From a bacterium HR32 (GTDB taxonomy: Bacteria; Sysuimicrobiota; Sysuimicrobiia; Sysuimicrobiales; Sysuimicrobiaceae): DNA of 6,810 bases. Below are positions 3,971 to 6,810 of this stretch, piece after piece. A model generated the notes under the pieces. The model worked only from the letters and a program-made list of their open reading frames with translations. It did not search any database and was not told where the DNA came from. The first letter of the stretch is position 1, and every line of letters starts with the position of its first letter. The stretch covers positions 1 through 6,810 of the forward strand of contig BEII01000096.1 in NCBI GenBank assembly GCA_002898935.1. Direction: 5' to 3'. The translations under genes and the position numbers were made by a program.

Positions 3971-6810
3971 ATGCCGCTCGACCGCATCGTCGTCCGGGGC
4001 GCCCGGGAGCACAACTTGAAGAACGTGACCGTGGAGATCCCGCGAGACCGGCTCGTGGTGTTCACGGGGATCTCGGGGTCCGGCAAGTCCACCCTGGCCT
4101 TCGACACCATCTACGCGGAGGGCCAGCGGAAGTACGTGGAGAGCCTGTCCGCGTACGCCCGCCAGTTCCTCGGGCTGATGGAGAAGCCCGAGGTGGACGC
4201 CATCGAGGGGCTGTCGCCCGCGGTGTCCATCGACCAGAAGGGCGCTCCCCGCAACCCGCGGTCCACGGTGGGCACGGTCACGGAGATCTACGACTACCTG
4301 CGGCTGCTGTTCGCCCGGATCGGACAACCCCACTGCCCGGTGTGCGACCGGCCCATCCAGCGGCAGACCCCCGAGCAGATCGTGGACCGGGTCTTGAGCC
4401 TGCCCGAGGGGAGCCGGATCTACGTGCTCGGGCCGGTGGTGCGCGGCCGCAAGGGGGAGTACCGCCAGCTGTTCGAAGACCTGCGGCGGCAGGGGTTCGC
4501 CCGGGTGCGGGTGGACGGCGTGCTGTACGAGCTCACGGAGTCCATCGTCCTGGACAAGAACCGCAAGCACGACATCGAGGTGGTGGTGGACCGCCTGGTG
4601 ACCAAGCCGGAGGTCCGGTCGCGCCTGCACGACTCCGTGGAGACCGCGCTCAAGCTCGGGCAGGGGCTCGTGCACGTGTGGCGGGAGACGGAGGCGGGGG
4701 AGGGAGAGCTGCTGGCGTTCTCCACCGCGTTCGCGTGCCCGGAGCACGGGACCACCCTGCCGGAGATCGAGCCGCGCATCTTCTCCTTCAACAGCCCCTA
4801 CGGCGCGTGTCCCAAGTGCTCGGGCCTCGGCTACCGCCAGGAGGTGGACCCCGAGCTGGTCCTGGACCCGGACAAGTCCCTGGCGGACGGCGCGGTGGTG
4901 CCGTGGGCGGCCAGCACCGCGGAGTACTTCGACCAGTTGCTGCGTTCCCTGGCCCAGGCGTACAACGTGGACTGGAAGGCACCCCTGCGTACGCTTCCGA
5001 AGTCCTTCGTGAAGGTCCTCCTGCACGGCTCGGACCGGCCCATCCGGGTCCGGTACCACAACCGCTACGGCGTCCTGCGCTCGTACGAGACGGAATTCGA
5101 GGGCGTGATCCCCTACCTGGAGCGCCGCTACCAGGAGACGGACTCCGAGGCTGTGAAGGAGGAGATCGAGAAGTTCATGAGCCTCGTGCCGTGCCCCGAG
5201 TGCCACGGCACCCGGTTGAAGCGGGAGAGCCTGAGTGTGCGGGTGGGCGGCCGCACCATCGCCGAGGTCACCGCCATGACGGTCCGCCAGTGCCTGGAGT
5301 TCTTCGACCGCCTGCGGCTCACGGAGCGGGAAGAACTCATCGCGCACCAGATCCTCAAGGAGGTCCGCTCGCGCCTGGGATTCCTCGTGAACGTGGGCCT
5401 CGACTACCTGACCCTGGACCGCATGGCCAACACCCTCTCGGGCGGCGAGGCGCAGCGGATCCGGCTGGCCACCCAGATCGGCTCCGGCCTCATGGGCGTG
5501 CTGTACGTCCTGGACGAGCCCAGCATCGGCCTGCACCAGCGGGACAACCACCGCCTCATCGACACCCTCAAGCGGCTGCGGGACCTGGGGAACACCATCA
5601 TCGTGGTGGAGCACGACGAGGACACCATCCGGTCCGCGGACTGGATCGTGGACATCGGGCCCGGAGCGGGCAAGCACGGCGGCGAGGTCGTGGTCTCCGG
5701 CACCCTGGAGGACGTGATCCGGGAGAAGCGGTCCGTCACGGGTCGCTACCTGGCGGGGGAGCGCCGCATCCCGGTCCCGCCCCGACGGCGGCCACCGCAG
5801 GACAAGTGGCTGGTGGTGCGGGGTGCCCGGGAGCACAACCTGAAGGGGATCGACGTAGCGTTCCCCCTGGGGCTGTTCGTGTGCGTGACGGGCGTGTCGG
5901 GGTCCGGCAAGTCCACCCTGGTGGACGACGTGCTGTACCGGGCCCTGGCGCAGAAGGTGATGGGTACCCGGGTGCGGCCCGGCGCCCACGACTTCGTGGA
6001 AGGCTGGCACCACCTGGACAAGGTGATCGAGATCGACCAGTCGCCCATCGGCCGCACGCCCCGGAGCAACCCGGCCACGTACACCAAGACCTTCGACCTG
6101 ATCCGGGAGCTGTTCGCGGCCACACCCGAGGCGCGCATGCGCGGCTACGGCCCGGGGCGGTTCTCCTTCAACGTGCGGGGAGGCCGCTGCGAGGCGTGCG
6201 AGGGCGACGGGATCGTGCGCATCGAAATGCACTTCCTGCCGGACGTCTACGTGCCCTGCGAGGTCTGCAAGGGGAAGCGGTACAACCGGGAGACGCTGCA
6301 GGTGCTGTACCGGGGCAAGACCATCGCGGACGTGCTGGAGATGACCGTGGACGAGGCGCTGGACTTCTTCTCCGCGGTACCCCGCCTGCGGCGCAAGCTG
6401 CAGACCCTGCACGACGTGGGGCTCGGGTACATCCAGCTGGGGCAGCCGGCCACCACCCTCTCGGGCGGGGAGGCGCAGCGGGTCAAGCTGGCCGCGGAGA
6501 TGTCGCGGCGGGACACGGGGCGCACCCTGTACATCCTGGACGAGCCCACCGTGGGCTTGCACTTCGCAGACGTGGAACGCCTCCTGCAGGTGCTGCACCG
6601 GCTGGTGGATGCGGGCAACACCGTGGTGGTGATCGAGCACAACCTGGACGTGATCAAGACCGCGGACTGGATCATCGACCTGGGCCCGGAGGGCGGCGAG
6701 CTGGGGGGCCGGGTGGTGGCCTCGGGTACGCCGGAGGAGGTGGCGGCCCAGGACCACTCCTACACCGGGCAGTTCCTCCGCAGGGTGCTGGACCCCGCCC
6801 GGGTGGAGGA
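3971..6810 (+). CDS. uvrA: Excinuclease ABC subunit A (UvrA damage sensor), 3' end cut by the window
   Basis: UvrA is a dimeric ATPase that scans DNA for distortions and loads UvrB. The frame is open for 946 codons to the edge without a stop. E. coli UvrA has 940 residues and the sequence already shows the typical end SYTGQFLRRVL, so only a few residues are missing. Two ABC ATPase halves are visible. Half one has Walker A GISGSGKS at 33-40, signature LSGGEAQR from 489 and Walker B LDEPSIGLH with Asp515. Half two has Walker A GVSGSGKS at 641-648, LSGGEAQR from 830 and LDEPTVGLH with Asp857. Cysteine pairs lie at 122/125 and 408/411, and a zinc site at Cys256, His259, Cys280 and Cys283. The damage-recognition zinc finger is Cys740, Cys743, Cys763 and Cys766, the same numbers as in E. 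coli. It is probably the third gene of the uvrB operon. Confidence 0.98.
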   Translation, partial: MPLDRIVVRGAREHNLKNVTVEIPRDRLVVFTGISGSGKSTLAFDTIYAEGQRKYVESLSAYARQFLGLMEKPEVDAIEGLSPAVSIDQKGAPRNPRSTVGTVTEIYDYLRLLFARIGQPHCPVCDRPIQRQTPEQIVDRVLSLPEGSRIYVLGPVVRGRKGEYRQLFEDLRRQGFARVRVDGVLYELTESIVLDKNRKHDIEVVVDRLVTKPEVRSRLHDSVETALKLGQGLVHVWRETEAGEGELLAFSTAFACPEHGTTLPEIEPRIFSFNSPYGACPKCSGLGYRQEVDPELVLDPDKSLADGAVVPWAASTAEYFDQLLRSLAQAYNVDWKAPLRTLPKSFVKVLLHGSDRPIRVRYHNRYGVLRSYETEFEGVIPYLERRYQETDSEAVKEEIEKFMSLVPCPECHGTRLKRESLSVRVGGRTIAEVTAMTVRQCLEFFDRLRLTEREELIAHQILKEVRSRLGFLVNVGLDYLTLDRMANTLSGGEAQRIRLATQIGSGLMGVLYVLDEPSIGLHQRDNHRLIDTLKRLRDLGNTIIVVEHDEDTIRSADWIVDIGPGAGKHGGEVVVSGTLEDVIREKRSVTGRYLAGERRIPVPPRRRPPQDKWLVVRGAREHNLKGIDVAFPLGLFVCVTGVSGSGKSTLVDDVLYRALAQKVMGTRVRPGAHDFVEGWHHLDKVIEIDQSPIGRTPRSNPATYTKTFDLIRELFAATPEARMRGYGPGRFSFNVRGGRCEACEGDGIVRIEMHFLPDVYVPCEVCKGKRYNRETLQVLYRGKTIADVLEMTVDEALDFFSAVPRLRRKLQTLHDVGLGYIQLGQPATTLSGGEAQRVKLAAEMSRRDTGRTLYILDEPTVGLHFADVERLLQVLHRLVDAGNTVVVIEHNLDVIKTADWIIDLGPEGGELGGRVVASGTPEEVAAQDHSYTGQFLRRVLDPARVE
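4073..4097 (+). repeat. First copy of a 25-bp exact repeat in uvrA (first Walker A)
   Basis: These 25 bases encode most of the first Walker A loop and recur without a mismatch at 5897-5921 in the second ATPase half. The protein homology between the halves explains similarity, but identity at every synonymous position is more than needed. Confidence 0.85.
5897..5921 (+). repeat. Second copy of the 25-bp exact repeat in uvrA (second Walker A)
   Basis: Identical to 4073-4097, in the same orientation and about 1.8 kb downstream. It encodes the second Walker A loop. Similar near-identity is seen between the two LSGGEAQR signature regions (about 5432-5458 and 6455-6481) and between the segments encoding RGAREHNLK (near 4000 and 5820). 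Confidence 0.85.

Noticed and set aside
3299..6757. Open frame of 1152 codons on the minus strand, antisense to the end of uvrB, the VOC gene and uvrA.
   Set aside because: It mirrors three well-supported genes, is dominated by His, Leu, Val, Pro and Gly in no recognisable domain, and is the expected result of high-GC codon bias, which removes the sense codons that would read as antisense stops.

Overview
This is a very GC-rich bacterial window (G or C at most third codon positions) with every recognisable gene on the + strand. It holds two blocks: the 3' end of an unidentified gene overlapping coaE (dephospho-CoA kinase), and a DNA-repair block made of a small Tag-like (3-methyladenine DNA glycosylase I family) protein, uvrB, a small VOC/glyoxalase-fold protein and uvrA. 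The right window edge cuts uvrA a few codons before its expected stop. The base composition, GTG starts, purine-rich ribosome binding sites and a candidate LexA box of the Gram-positive type (CGAAC-N4-GTTCG) suggest a high-GC member of the Terrabacteria side, such as a deep-branching Bacillota-like or related thermophile or uncultured lineage. The sequence alone does not settle the taxon.

Layout. Bases 1-53 are the tail of an upstream gene whose TGA overlaps the coaE ATG (ATGA). coaE runs 50-655. A 136-bp gap follows in which I see no convincing promoter or terminator. The Tag-like gene occupies 792-1265. The 115-bp gap 1266-1380 is the main regulatory region: a LexA-box-like palindrome directly after the stop codon, an extended -10 promoter candidate, then a second promoter with a consensus TATAAT whose spacer contains a 16-bp near-perfect palindrome. 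uvrB (1381-3501), the VOC gene (3521-3955) and uvrA (3971 to the edge) follow with gaps of 19 and 15 bp and look like one operon.

Function. UvrA finds helix-distorting damage and loads UvrB, which verifies the damage and recruits UvrC (not in this window). The Tag-like protein is a base-excision-repair relative but lacks residues essential in E. coli Tag, so its activity is uncertain. The VOC protein lies inside the uvrBA transcription unit; a role in removing reactive small molecules that damage DNA is possible but unproven. The most interesting points are the putative SOS-controlled dual promoter of uvrB, the degenerate Tag-like protein, and the VOC gene between uvrB and uvrA. I found no mobile element, CRISPR array, tRNA or rRNA.
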